A stretch of DNA of 54,851 nucleotides, taken from assembly GCA_024643725.1 (NCBI GenBank), contig JAHEMJ010000004.1:1-54851 (forward strand). Direction: 5' to 3'. The stretch is from Crocinitomicaceae bacterium. Lineage in GTDB: Bacteria > Bacteroidota > Bacteroidia > Flavobacteriales_D > Crocinitomicaceae. This document shows, piece after piece, positions 37,901 to 47,044 of the stretch. Below the pieces are notes generated by a model. The model did no database searches, was not told the origin of the DNA, and saw only the letters and a list, made by a program, of their open reading frames with translations. The translations under genes and the position numbers were made by a program. Position 1 is the first letter of the stretch, and the number at the start of each line of letters is the position of its first letter.

Positions 37901-40149
37901 GAGGACAATAACACTTCCTCTACCAGGGACTGACGCTGATGAAAAGGAACATTCGCGGATGTTGCTTGTGCTTCCAATTGTTCTGACCAATTCTTTAATT
38001 CCTTTTTCAACTTCGCATTCAATTGTTCTTTTTCCAATATCTGCGCATCTAACGCTTGTCGCTCTTTGCCTTTTGCGGTGGACGCTTGCGTCTTTAATTG
38101 GGATAATTGTTGTTCGAGTTGGACTTGGTTTTCCTCTTGCGTTTTATATTGTGCAAGCTCTTCATTTTGCATGCGTTCTTGTTCTTGTGCATAGGTGCGT
38201 ATCACCGCCGCCAAATCTTCACCTGCAACCGCGAGTTGATCTTTGATTAAGGTTTTTTTCTCCGTTAACAAGTCCATAATGGCCTCGGAATTCTGCTGAT
38301 ACTGAAGCAAGGCAATTTGTTGGTTGATTTCCTCTAAACTTTTCAGCACTTGAATATTTGGTATTCCTCGTTGCTGATTCGCCGTCATCCAATCTTGTAA
38401 AAATTGAATGTCCTTCAGTTGCGCATCCAACTGTTTTTCCATTTGCTTGGACTCCTGCAACCATTGCTCATTCAAGACTGGATCTAAGGTACCACTGCCT
38501 TTTTCCATGCGCTGATCAAAGGCCGTCATCTGACCTTGGAATTCAGCCTGTTTTTCCTTCAGTTGTTCAGCAAGGTAGTTTGTCAAACGGACTTGATTTT
38601 CCAAATTCACTTCTGCCGCTAACAAGGAATCGGATAGAATGGCAATCAAATTGGCCGTATCCTTTGCCGTTACCCCCCACTCCATTTGCATTTTTTGTTG
38701 TGGAGTCAGTTCGACTTTTCGGTTGAAGGATGCTAAATTGACATCCATTTTAGATGCAAGATTTAATTTCTCACTTAGCAAAGCCATGTTGTCCACCGTT
38801 TTCGGTTTCATGCGAGTCATGACCTTCAACTGCTCCTTGGAATCAACCATGGAATAAATCAATTCCTGTTGTAATTCGTAATCGGAATCCATCACCGGAA
38901 TCTCTAAGCTTTCTGAAAACACTTTGTTCGATCCAGTGACCGTGATTTCCATTTGATAGGATCCTGGTCCTGGTAAGCCAATCAAATAATTGCCATTTAA
39001 TTGACTGACAAACGGTCCAAATCGCTCGTTCGTTTCAGGTACAATGATTTCAATTTTGACGGATTTGTTGGTCTGATCAATTTGATCGGTTAAAATTCCA
39101 GTAATGAATTGTAATTCTTTGGGTGTCTGTGCAGCACTGACCAAGTAGGTTTCTACTGCATTCAATTTCCCATTTCGATTGGAAGCAAAATTGGCATTTC
39201 CACTTACCAAATCCGGAATGTAAAAATAGTCGTCGTTTGGCGAAGAATAAGGAAAATGTAGGTTTTCTACATCCGAACTTACGTTTTGCTCTAAATCGTA
39301 TTTTGCTCGGAATAAATCATACCCTCCCATGGACTGATGTCCTTTCGAACTAAAATACAAATATCCATATTCAGCATCGTAGAAGGGATATATTTCATCT
39401 GAGGTGGAATTTGCCTGTCCGAGGATTTTTATGGGTTTATCCCATTCATTGTTCGCATTCTTCCGCTGGACGTAGAGGTCCAAATTAGGCGATTCCGGTC
39501 CGTAACTGGCAAAAACACGGTACTTCATCCCCCGTTTAAAGGCATAAATTGGTTCATACTGATGCTTCCCATTTTCTTTCGGAAAGACTTCCGAAGCTTT
39601 GTAAAAACTAAAGGCATCGTCGACGAACGTATAGTGATTGTAAAACGCTTCACCATAGGGTTGTGATTTCTTAAGGACATTCAGCGTCAACATGTTTTTC
39701 ATGCCTTGCATCGCATATTGACAAGCGTTGATTTCACTCTGAACGTCAAGCTGCAACGCTAATTTTGGATCCTTTTGAGTTAAGGTGTTGAATTGTTGAA
39801 TGGCCGTTTCAAAATAGTACTGATGCTGGTAGATTTTCCCCAAGTAATAATATGTTTCCAACGGAAAAACGGCATCCTTTTTTGCCAAAATGAAATCGTA
39901 ATATTTTCGCGCATTTTTAATGTCCTCCGTATAATAAATACACGTAGCATATTTGTAATTTAATTCGGGATTTTTTTGATTCTGTGCCAATAACTGACGG
40001 TAGTCGACTTTTGCCGCTTCATACTCCTTCTTTTCGAAGGCCGCATCCGCTCGTTTCTTAATGGCTGTAATAGATTGTGCATATCCGTACTGCACCGAAA
40101 GGAACAGCAAGAAACAAACAAAAAGGTACGAAATGGACTTTTGTTTCAA
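34903..40149 (-). CDS. Giant secreted TPR/PD40/SPOR-like protein with low-complexity repeats
   Basis: A 1748-residue protein that starts at a TTG (no in-frame ATG occurs in the signal peptide; TAG precedes the TTG) with MKQKSISYLFVCFLLFLSVQ. Order: TPR (25-150), PD40/WD40-like beta-propeller (170-340), a carboxypeptidase-regulatory-like beta domain (345-425), long Gln/Glu-rich coiled coils (440-860), a repetitive Thr/Gln stretch (870-1065) from an 84-bp DNA repeat, another coiled coil (1065-1290), two SPOR-like domains (about 1358-1440 LIFRVQVGAFRKPVPNQLFR and 1493-1580 LYYTVQVAVYNKALTSDNIQ) and a C-terminal tail. PD40 and SPOR parts suggest envelope or peptidoglycan binding. It is likely part of the envelope machinery of this group; function unknown. 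It is flanked by plsY and clpS in the same operon. Confidence 0.8.
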   Translation of the reverse strand: MKQKSISYLFVCFLLFLSVQYGYAQSITAIKKRADAAFEKKEYEAAKVDYRQLLAQNQKNPELNYKYATCIYYTEDIKNARKYYDFILAKKDAVFPLETYYYLGKIYQHQYYFETAIQQFNTLTQKDPKLALQLDVQSEINACQYAMQGMKNMLTLNVLKKSQPYGEAFYNHYTFVDDAFSFYKASEVFPKENGKHQYEPIYAFKRGMKYRVFASYGPESPNLDLYVQRKNANNEWDKPIKILGQANSTSDEIYPFYDAEYGYLYFSSKGHQSMGGYDLFRAKYDLEQNVSSDVENLHFPYSSPNDDYFYIPDLVSGNANFASNRNGKLNAVETYLVSAAQTPKELQFITGILTDQIDQTNKSVKIEIIVPETNERFGPFVSQLNGNYLIGLPGPGSYQMEITVTGSNKVFSESLEIPVMDSDYELQQELIYSMVDSKEQLKVMTRMKPKTVDNMALLSEKLNLASKMDVNLASFNRKVELTPQQKMQMEWGVTAKDTANLIAILSDSLLAAEVNLENQVRLTNYLAEQLKEKQAEFQGQMTAFDQRMEKGSGTLDPVLNEQWLQESKQMEKQLDAQLKDIQFLQDWMTANQQRGIPNIQVLKSLEEINQQIALLQYQQNSEAIMDLLTEKKTLIKDQLAVAGEDLAAVIRTYAQEQERMQNEELAQYKTQEENQVQLEQQLSQLKTQASTAKGKERQALDAQILEKEQLNAKLKKELKNWSEQLEAQATSANVPFHQRQSLVEEVLLSSEKMPLPTAAIPFDLAKEQAKQAEFIQQRTAQQQQLSVETAKVKKWTAIDPNYSADIAQINAANEDSIKLAELLKQRETIHVNQLKAAATNATEGEQELLQEQIQLAENRLKSQEETLAQLNTQQTTTNGQQTTGIGQPETTQITETAQTSVNGQRTSENGQQTTGIVQPETTETTANGQRTTESGQRTTENGQRTTGIGQPETTETAQTSDNGQRTTENGQQTTDIGKPEITETTQTTDNGQRTSENGQRTTGIGQPETIETTQTTDNGQRTSENGQQTTGIVQPETTETTQTTDNGQRITGIVQPETTSNGLPETIQVDQVKETARMTSIEESIRQVDQMTSTSVSPKEKAQLKAELEAALILEKRRAAMEESLELLGASYPSIRDMQVSYEQASTRVNTLNLQALEQALAAETNPDKAKIIQTQIASIQAIQPTISSRETTPIPNRSYVLPLATEEPANLNVLQTKSSYVQYANQRVSYQENTIKLDSLRQVKSEIEDNMRNLLTAENEIAIRELQVLAGRHAELTQDIAKRTEQLHEQHERLVDFVDQSSYEWMMQNGIPASSTVTSSNQVSNTVSTTTVPFAMNAVATMNQRFPDHPINVPLPNGLIFRVQVGAFRKPVPNQLFREFGPVSGEVLNNGLTCYLAGYFNGSTDAIQARTNIRKLGYADAFIVAYCDGKRMSFNEGKLMEANGTCRKQTTEELQLALNELMRNQATASTVTPEVARPTANTPDANSTEANLDLYYTVQVAVYNKALTSDNIQGIGELLVTKTEKGQYRYSSGEFTSFAEARQRKNEVVAKGIQDAYVVAYYRGKRISIGEANQLLAAGVKPKKRGEVSIPMETNVATEMNVPVVIPTLVAVVKRDSTVQYELRVDESNYLGQLSRFNRVGTFTYQAEKNRILSPKYILDSLTVNQQLYLADMKRIKEKASKVKPFEVEISSAQLKGDFYDWLLRQNISYDAHKKDEVWIFHFYPENETQLDQLEAVSTMIKWKRLN
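36955..37540. repeat. 84-bp in-frame tandem repeats inside the giant gene
   Basis: The unit, recognisable by GTTTCG followed by TTGTTTCTGG, recurs at 37031, 37115, 37199, 37283, 37379 and 37463: spacing 84 bases, with one 96-base spacing. This corresponds to 28 codons, encoding on the minus strand variants of NGQRTTENGQQTTGIGQPET. Inside the unit a shorter motif (CCGTTGTCCGTTG, CCGTTGGCCG, CCGATGTCCG) repeats too. Confidence 0.85.
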
Positions 40150-40175
40150 CTACACATTGTATTTACTAAGTCTTC

Positions 40176-40805
40176 TTACGCCTTCTTTGAGAAAAGGTTC
40201 ATTTTGTTCTCCTCACCTTTCCATAAACGCTCAATGTTTTTTCGATGCGCAAGAATGACCAATAAACCGAGTACAACGGTAAAGACAATCATGATTCGGG
40301 CATCCTCATTAATCATAAAGTAACTAATGAATGGAAAACTCAAAGCTGCAGTGATCGCACCTAAGGAAACATAGCGAGATGATAAAAAGACCACTAGGAA
40401 AAGTGCCAGACAAACAACAGCAGCGTATGGATTAATGCCAATGACAATTCCAAGGGAAGTCGCCACTCCTTTTCCACCACGGAAATGGGCAAAAATTGGA
40501 AAGACATGTCCAAACACCGCACTGAAAGAAGCGCACAATTGAAGAATGAGAAATTCGTCTTTGTATCCAACAAGCATGTGCGTGAAAAAATGAGGCAAGC
40601 AAGCCGCCAACACGCCTTTAGATACATCAATGATTAACACGAACCAGCCTGAACGTCGGCCCAATACACGAAAGGTATTGGTCGCCCCGGCATTCTTACT
40701 TCCATGTTCGCGGATGTCACAGCCATGAAAAGCCTTCCCAACCCATACAGCGGTTGGAATCGAACCAATCAAATAGCCTAATAATATTACAATCGGTAGT
40801 AGCAT
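40176..40805 (-). CDS. plsY: Glycerol-3-phosphate acyltransferase PlsY
   Basis: The 209-residue, multi-spanning enzyme has the three PlsY motifs: LGYLIGSIPTAVWVGK, IREHGSKNAGATNTFRVLG (G-S-x-N-x-G-x-T-N) and HFRGGKGVATSLG. It acylates glycerol-3-phosphate with acyl-phosphate, the first step of phospholipid synthesis. The start at 40805 (MLLPIVILLGYL) is chosen because it is typical for PlsY and lies 4 bases after the stop of the upstream gene; the longer frame would run into it. Confidence 0.93.
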   Translation of the reverse strand: MLLPIVILLGYLIGSIPTAVWVGKAFHGCDIREHGSKNAGATNTFRVLGRRSGWFVLIIDVSKGVLAACLPHFFTHMLVGYKDEFLILQLCASFSAVFGHVFPIFAHFRGGKGVATSLGIVIGINPYAAVVCLALFLVVFLSSRYVSLGAITAALSFPFISYFMINEDARIMIVFTVVLGLLVILAHRKNIERLWKGEENKMNLFSKKA

Positions 40806-40809
40806 CTTT

Positions 40810-43800
40810 CTATTTATAAAGGAAGTATCCGCGGAATTTAGCAAGTAAACTCTTCGCTGCAACTTCATCCATGATATCAAAATTAAAGTTTTTCGTTTTG
40901 CGCTTATCCGGTTTTATGGTAATAATCGCATCATTCAAAGCCTTGTCCGTAGCAAATATACGCAATTCACCATCGCGTTTGATCATCGAGTAATGCATAA
41001 AATACTTGGTGTCATCCATCAGACTTAATTCCCAAGCAAAGCCTGGATCAGACTCATCTGAGAAGGATTGCAAATAGAATTGATGCCATTCCACTTGTTT
41101 TAAGACTGGAATGCCATTCACGCTTAATAATCCAACTTGATTGTTGACCGAAATTAGTCCTTTGTCGATTTTTTTCACACTTGGCTTATTGCTTCCGTAG
41201 GATTCTAAGACGATGTCTGTCAAAATAAACGAGGACTCCAAACTTGCAGGCATTTTACGCAGTTTATCCTCATCAAAATCTTTGAATACTTCCTGTGCAT
41301 CCTTCGCATTCGACCAATGAACCAACGTGTTTCGCAAGCCTAAACTTGCTTTTTTGATGTCCAATTCCTTCGCTCCTTCTTGCGCTTTCACTTTATTCGC
41401 CATGATTTCCAATACATTGGAAGCAAGAGGCATGGTTACGCGTGCATTGGCAGCAATTCTCGTTTTACTCAACTCTTGGTCATAGTTGATTTTACCGTAC
41501 ATTTCCATTTTCACATCACCCGTATTGATGCCCAATTCGATGTCACCGAAGCCAAGAACCTCACACGTTTTAACGTCCAATGTGAGGATATTGCTTAAGG
41601 TATCCATTTTACTCAAGCGATTTTTAGAGGCGATTTGAAATTCGCTCAATGCTTGATTGTATTGTAAATAGCCAGATGCAGAGAAAAGACTTGGGTCGTT
41701 CGGACTTTCCACTTTGGATAAGAAACTTGGATACACACGTAGGCTATCCGTTCGATCGGTTTGGCGCCATAGGAATCCAACAGCTAAACGCTCTCCTTTG
41801 GCGTTTTTAGGTTCAGCTTGAATGGGAATTTGAATGTTAGTAGCAAGTACGGTATCCTCAAACGTCATCCATGATTTGTCGTACTTACAGTCGTGATTCA
41901 AGCGCGTGGATCCTTTCAGGAACAATCCTTGATTAGAAGCCCGCACAATCACATTTCCATAATAGTCAAATTCCTTGCTCAATTTAAAACGATCCTTTTC
42001 TTTGACGTCGCCTTCTGCCGTTGTCGTTGAATTGACAAACTTGATGGAGTTCATCGGTAAGACTGTCAAATTGCTATCCCGGTCGTAATAGGGATACTTC
42101 GCCGTTCCCTCGTAATATTTACGGGATGAAATATTGATTTGAGCCTCCTTAAACGTATGGTATTTCGTGATGTAATTGGCAACAATCATGGCATTTTTCA
42201 AGGTATCCATCGCTGCTGCCTTGCGGATGCGGACACGTGAACTATCCGGATAAATACGCGCATCTCCCACTTGGATGAATTCCACCGAATTACACAAAAT
42301 CAATTGCGTTTTCAAATCGTATTTTGCACTGAGGGATTTGAATTGTAAGGTGTCTTGTTTTTCATCCGTGGAGAAGAAATTGTTACGAGTTAAATCAGCA
42401 CCACTTTCAAAGTTGGTCTCGCCGCCTTTGTTCTTCTGAAAGTCTAAACTCTCCCCATCCATGAACCAAGTAAACTTGTCCATTTGACAATAATAATGAT
42501 TCGCAGGGAACATAATGCGCTTCGTTCCATTTTGCGTGAATTCTCCTTTTCGCGTTTTGAAACTGATGTTCGTTTTCATTTCATCTGATTGAATCGCTAA
42601 TGGATTCTCGCCATATTGACTGAAACGGTTGCGCAAACTGAAGGAGGAATTTTCAGAAAGGATGTCCTCGTTGGTGAAAACGAATTCCTTTGAATTTAAA
42701 CTAGCCTCCTTGAAGGACAATAATCCTATCCCTGTGATTCCTTTTTTATCGATTAAAATGGTTCCGTTCATCGCAACATTGTCTTTGAACATCACTAATG
42801 GATTCTCTCCGAAACTCGAAACTTTCAACAACGCTTTACGCGGTTGATAGGAAATGAGGGCTTGTTCGGATTGAACAATCGGGTAACGGACACCTGTTTC
42901 AACTTCTTTGTTGACAAATTGCGCTAATCCAATCGTTGAATCTGGAAGAAACGTCAGCTTTTTGGAAATGGATGTCGACTGAATAAAGTTGATTGTTCCC
43001 GTTCCTTGCAGTCCATTATTCGAGAGGACAATTTTATTTTGATACTTGGAATCTGTCTCATAGAATGGATATCCCTCTGCCGGTGCCTGTGCAATGAATC
43101 CAAAAGAATAATCGTTCATGATTTTTAATGGCTCTGGAATTTTAGGGAAAATTCCCGCAGAATTCAAGGCACCTTCAAATCGCAATGTAGCTTCAGAGAA
43201 ATCATCCAAACTATCCAATTCAAAAGGACTCACGGCATAATAAAACCGCGTACTATCATACGCACCTCTTAAGATGTCTTTTGAACTGTAATAAACTTTC
43301 GCCTCACCGATGGATTTCAAAATGGGATATTGGGCATTTTTGCCTTTTCTACCTGATTTCGATTCGACATCATCAATTAACAATTCACCTTTGATGTTTT
43401 TGAACGAACTGAACATGAGAATACGCTCCGTTCCATCTTCTTTTCGCAATGGATTTACCCTTAAGGTTGCTTCGTCGGTGGACAATAAATTAATTTTAAA
43501 GGCCTCGTAATCGAATTTTGAATATTTGGTGAATAGTTCCATTTTTCCTGCAACGACCCAACCGCGGAAACTTAAATCTCGGTTCTTGTACATGGTAACG
43601 TACATGGAATCTGGATAGAGATAGGTTTGCTGTGCATCGGATAAGGAAACTTGATCGACTTGATTCAAACGCATTTCATTTTTATCCAATTGAATCACCG
43701 CATAAGCGTTCGTGGCGCGTTTGCGTTTGTTTTGAGCATCCATGCGTGCGGACATCTCTTTCAAGTATGGATCCGCAGCGATTTGTTCTTTGGACTCCTT

Positions 43801-45405
43801 CATGGTTTGTGGACGCAAATCCGAAAGGATGTTGATATTGTCGTAATCACTCTCTCCAGTACTTGCTTCCGCATAGGCAAGCAATTTTGGCGAAATACTC
43901 ACTTTTTTTGTCTCCGAATTCATCAACAATAATCCATAAGAAGCCATGTCCACCAACAAAGGCTTACATTGATCGATGGTTTTTTTCAGGGACGAAGCCA
44001 CTTCACCTTCCGTGAATTCCATGCGGTTGTTCTTACGAGCCAACGCAGCGATTAAGGTGAATGGGTGTCCAGAACCCACACTTTGGAACTTCTGAAACAC
44101 GGCTGGATCGAAGTAATTCATCGATTGAAAACTCGCCATTTTTTGTTCTTGTGCCGTTCCCACTTCAAAGGTGTAATACGGATCTGGCGTTCCAAATTTC
44201 CAACTCAAAACGGGAGCGTATACATAAACTTGGAAATAGGAATCAATAAATGGCAAATACTCGTATCCCTTCTTGATGGAATTGATGCTCAATTCTTTAT
44301 TCGCTTCATTTAAGGTAAAGAAGCAAGATTGAATGATCAATGAATCACCTGATTTATAGTTCATTTTCGCACGTGCATTTCGCGCAATGACCTGTTGTGG
44401 ATTCATTTCAAAATACACAGAGGTGATTTCAAACAAAGGAACGCCTTGTCGTTTAAAGATGATTTTAGCTGGCTTTTCAGGTGTTCCGCGTCCAATGAAA
44501 TCTGGACCTTCCAAGGTAAATCCACCATCGTAATCCATTTGATCCCGCAAGTTTGGAATCTTCAAGCGTTTCTCGAAGGAGTTAAATTGCGGAGATCGTT
44601 CTCCTTCACTTAAGTCGAAAGTCGTTAAATCTTGTAATTTTCCTAAAATCGGCGTTTGGAAATAAGGCGTGGTAAGTTCAACCGTATCCACTTTTAATTT
44701 CGCGGTGGAAAAATCACATTTGTAGCCACGCAAGCGAGCGAAGGTTTCGTTCTTTGGGAATTTCACTTTTTCCCAAGTCACGGTTCCTTTCGATCCAATC
44801 CACTTGTTTTGAATGACATCGAAATAACCACTCGTTCCATAAACAACAATTGAATCTTCTAATTTTCGGTCTTCATTGTATTTCAAACATTTCAAGTCCA
44901 CATTGGCTGCTTTGATGCGCAACGTTTTTCCTTCCTCCCATGCAATTTGACCATTGGCATAAGTCCAACGATATGCGGACTCGCGGTAAAAGGATTTATA
45001 GCGAAAGAAATTGGCGGAGAATTTTAAGAATTTCGTCAACTCCTCTCCGGGATCCTTCGCGTAGTCATTGACATAATTAAACCATGGATTGACAAGGTCT
45101 CCAGGGAATTTATTTTCCACTTGGTAAATGCTTGCCATCATGTAATGATAGATTTCCGGATACAAGGGAATTTCCTTTGCCGCATATTTATTACAGTTTT
45201 CCACCAAGCGATGAAACTGTGTTTCATTCAACAAACTCCCTTTGATCTTTTGGGGAAGTTCTTCTTTCAAAAATGGAACAGCGGCTTCATCCAAGACTAA
45301 CTTTTGCCATTCTTTCACAAACTTATCTCGTTCATTGGGAAAGGTTTGTGCCTGGACCATGGAATAAAGTCCACAAGCAATTAGCAAAGAAAAAAGAATT
45401 TTCAT
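40810..45405 (-). CDS. Very large secreted protein of unknown function
   Basis: This 1531-residue protein has a signal peptide (MKILFSLLIACGLYSMVQAQ), a helical N-terminal part (20-160) and a long, beta-rich body with repeated short motifs such as GSKGTVTWEKVKF, ITGIGLLSFKEASLN and LQGTGTINFIQSTS, which resemble turns of a repetitive beta structure. I see no catalytic motif or T9SS sorting domain. Bacteroidetes genomes carry large conserved proteins with a comparable VTW-type repeat, but I cannot assign a family. It lies between prmA and plsY with 4-base gaps, which suggests a fixed role and co-expression. An outer-membrane or periplasmic location is inferred from the signal peptide. Confidence 0.75.
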   Translation of the reverse strand: MKILFSLLIACGLYSMVQAQTFPNERDKFVKEWQKLVLDEAAVPFLKEELPQKIKGSLLNETQFHRLVENCNKYAAKEIPLYPEIYHYMMASIYQVENKFPGDLVNPWFNYVNDYAKDPGEELTKFLKFSANFFRYKSFYRESAYRWTYANGQIAWEEGKTLRIKAANVDLKCLKYNEDRKLEDSIVVYGTSGYFDVIQNKWIGSKGTVTWEKVKFPKNETFARLRGYKCDFSTAKLKVDTVELTTPYFQTPILGKLQDLTTFDLSEGERSPQFNSFEKRLKIPNLRDQMDYDGGFTLEGPDFIGRGTPEKPAKIIFKRQGVPLFEITSVYFEMNPQQVIARNARAKMNYKSGDSLIIQSCFFTLNEANKELSINSIKKGYEYLPFIDSYFQVYVYAPVLSWKFGTPDPYYTFEVGTAQEQKMASFQSMNYFDPAVFQKFQSVGSGHPFTLIAALARKNNRMEFTEGEVASSLKKTIDQCKPLLVDMASYGLLLMNSETKKVSISPKLLAYAEASTGESDYDNINILSDLRPQTMKESKEQIAADPYLKEMSARMDAQNKRKRATNAYAVIQLDKNEMRLNQVDQVSLSDAQQTYLYPDSMYVTMYKNRDLSFRGWVVAGKMELFTKYSKFDYEAFKINLLSTDEATLRVNPLRKEDGTERILMFSSFKNIKGELLIDDVESKSGRKGKNAQYPILKSIGEAKVYYSSKDILRGAYDSTRFYYAVSPFELDSLDDFSEATLRFEGALNSAGIFPKIPEPLKIMNDYSFGFIAQAPAEGYPFYETDSKYQNKIVLSNNGLQGTGTINFIQSTSISKKLTFLPDSTIGLAQFVNKEVETGVRYPIVQSEQALISYQPRKALLKVSSFGENPLVMFKDNVAMNGTILIDKKGITGIGLLSFKEASLNSKEFVFTNEDILSENSSFSLRNRFSQYGENPLAIQSDEMKTNISFKTRKGEFTQNGTKRIMFPANHYYCQMDKFTWFMDGESLDFQKNKGGETNFESGADLTRNNFFSTDEKQDTLQFKSLSAKYDLKTQLILCNSVEFIQVGDARIYPDSSRVRIRKAAAMDTLKNAMIVANYITKYHTFKEAQINISSRKYYEGTAKYPYYDRDSNLTVLPMNSIKFVNSTTTAEGDVKEKDRFKLSKEFDYYGNVIVRASNQGLFLKGSTRLNHDCKYDKSWMTFEDTVLATNIQIPIQAEPKNAKGERLAVGFLWRQTDRTDSLRVYPSFLSKVESPNDPSLFSASGYLQYNQALSEFQIASKNRLSKMDTLSNILTLDVKTCEVLGFGDIELGINTGDVKMEMYGKINYDQELSKTRIAANARVTMPLASNVLEIMANKVKAQEGAKELDIKKASLGLRNTLVHWSNAKDAQEVFKDFDEDKLRKMPASLESSFILTDIVLESYGSNKPSVKKIDKGLISVNNQVGLLSVNGIPVLKQVEWHQFYLQSFSDESDPGFAWELSLMDDTKYFMHYSMIKRDGELRIFATDKALNDAIITIKPDKRKTKNFNFDIMDEVAAKSLLAKFRGYFLYK

Positions 45406-45409
45406 TGGA

Positions 45410-46246
45410 TTACTTTTTAAAGATTAAGACTGCCCATCCTTCTAATTCGTGTTGAGCTTCAAATTGCAAGGACAAATGCGATGCCAATTCTTTCAATTCA
45501 TCGGTGTCGGATACAAAAAAGCCACTCAAGAGCAAATGAGCCCCTGTGGACATGCGTTCGGCATAGGTTGACAGTTGAGCCTTAAGAACGTTTTTATTGA
45601 TGTTCGCAAGAATCACATCAAAGGATGTTGCTGGAATCGTTTCAAGTCCACCATGCAGCGAAGTAATTGCCTTGCAACCATTACGGGTGGCATTTTCCGC
45701 ACAATTTTCCGCGGACCAAGCTTCGATGTCAATGGCACAAATGTCATTTGCCCCTAATCGTTCTGCAAGAATAGCTAAAACACCCGTTCCACTACCCATG
45801 TCCAACACTTTCTTCCCCTGAAAGTCCATGTCAAACATAGATGCGCACATTAAATGGGTTGTTTGATGGTGTCCAGTTCCAAAGGACATTTTCGGTTCAA
45901 TGATGATCTCTATTCCCTTAAATTCCGGCAATTGGTGAAAGGGCGCCACTACGCGAATATCCTCCCCGATAAAAACCGGTTCAAACTGAGATTCCCATTC
46001 GGCATTCCAATTCTGCTGGGGAATCAAGCTCACTTCAAATTGATCGATGACGTGTTGTTCACGTTGAATCGATGTGAACAAGTCCTGCAATGCCGCGCCA
46101 TCGTAAAATGATTCTTGAATGTAGGCTTTGACGGTCGGCGACTCTTCTTGAAAGCTTTCAAAATCCAAATCGGCTAAATACGCCACAATAATATCATTCC
46201 AATTCTCAAAATCAGAAAGGTGAACAGTTAATTCGTAGTAATTCAT
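45410..46246 (-). CDS. prmA: Ribosomal protein L11 methyltransferase
   Basis: The 278-residue enzyme shows the PrmA C-terminal methyltransferase domain: IIEPKMSFGTGHHQTTHLMC, SAM motif VLDMGSGTGVLAILAERLGA and ILANINKNVL. PrmA trimethylates L11 of the large ribosomal subunit. Its start overlaps the tpiA stop by 4 bases. The gene order tpiA-prmA is common in Bacteroidetes. Confidence 0.92.
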   Translation of the reverse strand: MNYYELTVHLSDFENWNDIIVAYLADLDFESFQEESPTVKAYIQESFYDGAALQDLFTSIQREQHVIDQFEVSLIPQQNWNAEWESQFEPVFIGEDIRVVAPFHQLPEFKGIEIIIEPKMSFGTGHHQTTHLMCASMFDMDFQGKKVLDMGSGTGVLAILAERLGANDICAIDIEAWSAENCAENATRNGCKAITSLHGGLETIPATSFDVILANINKNVLKAQLSTYAERMSTGAHLLLSGFFVSDTDELKELASHLSLQFEAQHELEGWAVLIFKK

Positions 46247-46986
46247 TTAAAACAATGTGCTAATTCAATAAATGTGTGCGCGTTCAAAGAAGCTCCACCA
46301 ATGAGGCCACCATCCACATCTTGACAGGCAAAAATCGATTGTGCGTTCAATGCCGTAACGCTTCCGCCGTATAAGATTGAAACATGGCTTCCCTCTTCTC
46401 CAAATTGCTTTTCCAAAAGTTGACGAATATAGGCATGTACTTCATTGATTTGTGTGGTATCCGCTGTTTGTCCAGTTCCGATGGCCCAGATTGGTTCGTA
46501 GGCAATGGTTAACAAAGGCAAATATGCTTTGTCCAAATGTAAAATCGCTGCTTCCAACTGTCCTTTGATGAAATCCAAATGTTCACCTGATTGACGCGTT
46601 TCCAAGGATTCTCCACAACAAAAAATGAAGGAAAAGTCCTGCTGACAACATGCGTTCACCTTATCCTTCAAAAAGGCATTTGTTTCATGGAAATAGAGTC
46701 GGCGTTCACTGTGACCAATCAATACTGATGATGCACCTACGCTGGTTAATTGAGGAATCGACACTTCTCCTGTAAATGCTCCAGATACAGAAGGATGAAC
46801 ATTTTGTGCTCCCACGGAAAGCACTTCTGATTTTGCTAAATCGTGCAGGTAAAGTGTTGGAGCGTATAACCGAAATTCGACTTCGTGCATTCCTCCGTTT
46901 CCCGATTTAAATTCAGTCAACCACGCTTGCGCATCGGCATAGGATAAGTTCATTTTCCAATTTGCCGCAAGGATCTTTTTTCTCAT
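46243..46986 (-). CDS. tpiA: Triosephosphate isomerase
   Basis: The 247-residue TIM barrel has NWKMNLSYADA with the Lys, VLIGHSERRLYFHE with the electrophilic His, AYEPIWAIGTG with the catalytic Glu, and the phosphate loops YGGSV and GGLIGGASLN. It interconverts dihydroxyacetone phosphate and glyceraldehyde-3-phosphate. Length and motifs are normal. It lies in the operon between the DoxX-type protein and prmA. Confidence 0.95.
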   Translation of the reverse strand: MRKKILAANWKMNLSYADAQAWLTEFKSGNGGMHEVEFRLYAPTLYLHDLAKSEVLSVGAQNVHPSVSGAFTGEVSIPQLTSVGASSVLIGHSERRLYFHETNAFLKDKVNACCQQDFSFIFCCGESLETRQSGEHLDFIKGQLEAAILHLDKAYLPLLTIAYEPIWAIGTGQTADTTQINEVHAYIRQLLEKQFGEEGSHVSILYGGSVTALNAQSIFACQDVDGGLIGGASLNAHTFIELAHCFK

Positions 46987-47044
46987 GTTCGAAAATAGTA
47001 ATTATTCCCGAAAAGGAGTCGAAAAACATGTAATGCTGCTGAGA

